In this document: positions 37,001-37,921 of the stretch, in pieces
Numbering within the stretch: position 1 is the first letter of the stretch
Layout: every line of letters begins with the position of its first letter
Assembly: GCA_025361445.1 (NCBI GenBank)
Contig: JANYLP010000049.1
Location: forward strand, 1 to 37,921
Direction of reading: 5' to 3'
From: Coriobacteriia bacterium
GTDB lineage: Bacteria; Actinomycetota; Coriobacteriia; Anaerosomatales; PALSA-660
DNA length: 37,921 nucleotides
The notes under the pieces: model-generated
Database searches by the model: none
Told to the model about the DNA's origin: nothing
What the model saw: the letters and a program-made list of their open reading frames with translations, nothing else
Position numbers and translations under genes: made by a program

Positions 37001-37615
37001 CTAGCGGCGCCGCAGGACGAAGACGGCTTCATCGGCCAGCAGGTTCGGCCGGGTGCGGACCACGCGGAGTGTCCCGTCCGCGCGTCCGACGAACGCAATC
37101 TCGCGCTCGATGACTGCCCCGCAGTCGGCGCTGAAGTCCCGGAAGTCCGCTATCGTCGTGTGGTGGATGTTGGGCGTGTCGTACCAGGAGTACGGGATCG
37201 CATCAGAGACCGGCATGCGCCCGCGCAGCGCCAAGTGCGCACGCACGTGCCAGTGTCCGAAGTTCGGGAACGACACCACGCTGCGCTTACCCACGCGGAG
37301 CATCTCCGAGAGCACCAGCCGCGGACGGCGCACCACCTGCAGCGTCTGGGAGAGGATGACGACGTCGAAGCAGTCGTCCGGGACGTCTGCGAGACCTTCA
37401 TCGAGGTCGGCCTGGTACACGGGTACGTCGCGCTCGACGCACTTCGCGATGTCCGCGAGGTCGATCTCGACGCCGCGGACGATGGCGCCCCGCTCCTCAC
37501 GCAGGCGCGCGAGCAGCGCCCCGTCGCCACATCCGAGGTCGAGGACGCGGGCTCCCTGGGGCACCAGCTCGGCGACCACCCTCTGATCCGCGCGAAGCAG
37601 CTCGTGAGGCGTCAT
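37001..37615 (-). CDS. metW: Methionine biosynthesis protein MetW
   Basis: A 204-residue SAM-methyltransferase-fold protein that works with MetX in the acylation of homoserine. The SAM loop VLDLGCGDGALLARL is intact, and FPNFGHWHVRAHLALRGRMPVSDAIPYSWYDTPNIHH is the MetW-specific core (quoted here as: FPNFGHW, then GRMP, then WYDTPNIHH). The ATG at 37615 overlaps the metX stop (ATGA), so the two are translationally coupled. Confidence 0.95.
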   Translation of the reverse strand: MTPHELLRADQRVVAELVPQGARVLDLGCGDGALLARLREERGAIVRGVEIDLADIAKCVERDVPVYQADLDEGLADVPDDCFDVVILSQTLQVVRRPRLVLSEMLRVGKRSVVSFPNFGHWHVRAHLALRGRMPVSDAIPYSWYDTPNIHHTTIADFRDFSADCGAVIEREIAFVGRADGTLRVVRTRPNLLADEAVFVLRRR

Positions 37616-37921
37616 ACGGCCACCTCCGCCCCGTTTGCGAGAGTGACGGCTCTGGGTGCCTCGCCCGCGCGCGCATGGCGCAGCGCGTTGTTGAGGAATG
37701 GCGCGATGAGCTTGTGCTGGGCTTCCGGCTCCAGCAGGAACGCATCGTGCCCGTATGCGCTCGGGATCTCGGCGAAGCTGACTTCGTTCCCGTTCTCGCG
37801 CAGCGCGGAGACGAGCTCCTTGGAGCGTGCCGTCGGGAAGAGCCAGTCGCTCGAGAACGAGATGACGAGGAACCGGGCGCTGACGTTGCGGAGCGCGGCA
37901 GCAAGAGAGGGCGCGTCGCCC
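37612..37921 (-). CDS. metX: Homoserine O-acyltransferase MetX, C-terminal part
   Basis: The last 102 residues of an alpha/beta-hydrolase acyltransferase are present; the rest lies beyond the right edge. The catalytic Asp is in SFSSDWLFP and the catalytic His in the segment YGHDAFLLE, both in the family positions. It makes O-acetyl- or O-succinylhomoserine in methionine synthesis; the acyl donor cannot be told from this fragment. It overlaps metW by four bases. Confidence 0.93.
   Translation of the reverse strand, partial: GDAPSLAAALRNVSARFLVISFSSDWLFPTARSKELVSALRENGNEVSFAEIPSAYGHDAFLLEPEAQHKLIAPFLNNALRHARAGEAPRAVTLANGAEVAV

Overview
The window is a 38-kb chromosomal segment centred on the replication origin of a high-GC Gram-positive bacterium, almost certainly an actinomycetote. 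The reasons are the base composition, the frequent GTG starts, and the gene order rpmH-rnpA-yidD-yidC-jag-(parS)-rsmG-parA-parB on one side of the origin and dnaA-dnaN-recF-DUF721-gyrB-gyrA on the other. The AddAB-type recombination nuclease next to parAB, and the absence of a gnd-like gene between dnaN and recF, fit a deep-branching lineage such as Coriobacteriia better than Mycobacterium or Streptomyces. That placement is inference.

Layout, left to right. At 44-103 a strong terminator-like hairpin precedes a P2A-type calcium ATPase (126-2810) and an orphan PAS sensor histidine kinase (2934-5138). A minus-strand pair follows: an acidic membrane protein of unknown function (6782-6108) and D-alanine-D-alanine ligase (6088-5135). 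It is divergent from a membrane-tethered HtrA protease (6955-8280) and then rlmN (8312-9367). From 9364 to 20795 every gene is on the minus strand: addA, addB, a YtxH-like protein, parB, parA, rsmG, two perfect parS sites, then jag, yidC, yidD, rnpA and rpmH. The last five form one operon, from a near-consensus promoter at 20901-20930 to a terminator at 18358-18390.

The origin is bipartite. oriC1 (20931-21607) holds two perfect and many degenerate DnaA boxes. oriC2 (23878-24152) lies between dnaA and dnaN. Between oriC1 and dnaA sits an uncommon gene (21608-22399) encoding a GHKL ATPase domain joined to a winged-helix DNA-binding domain. It reads into dnaA, so the two are probably co-transcribed. 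A 14-bp inverted repeat brackets the oriC1 DnaA-box core, and a related sequence recurs in oriC2. This combination is the best candidate here for an undescribed control system of replication initiation.

Right of the origin the genes run on the plus strand: dnaA, dnaN, recF, a DciA/DUF721 protein, gyrB, a small membrane protein, and gyrA, with a terminator at 32155-32184. Genes near the origin therefore point away from it on both sides, co-directional with replication. Next is a 1463-residue exported surface protein (32505-36896), built of Fn3, Ig-like and five InlB-type repeats, with a G9 tract in its leader. A bidirectional terminator separates it from minus-strand metW and the 3' part of metX at the right edge. 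I saw no tRNA, rRNA, CRISPR array, insertion sequence or prophage.
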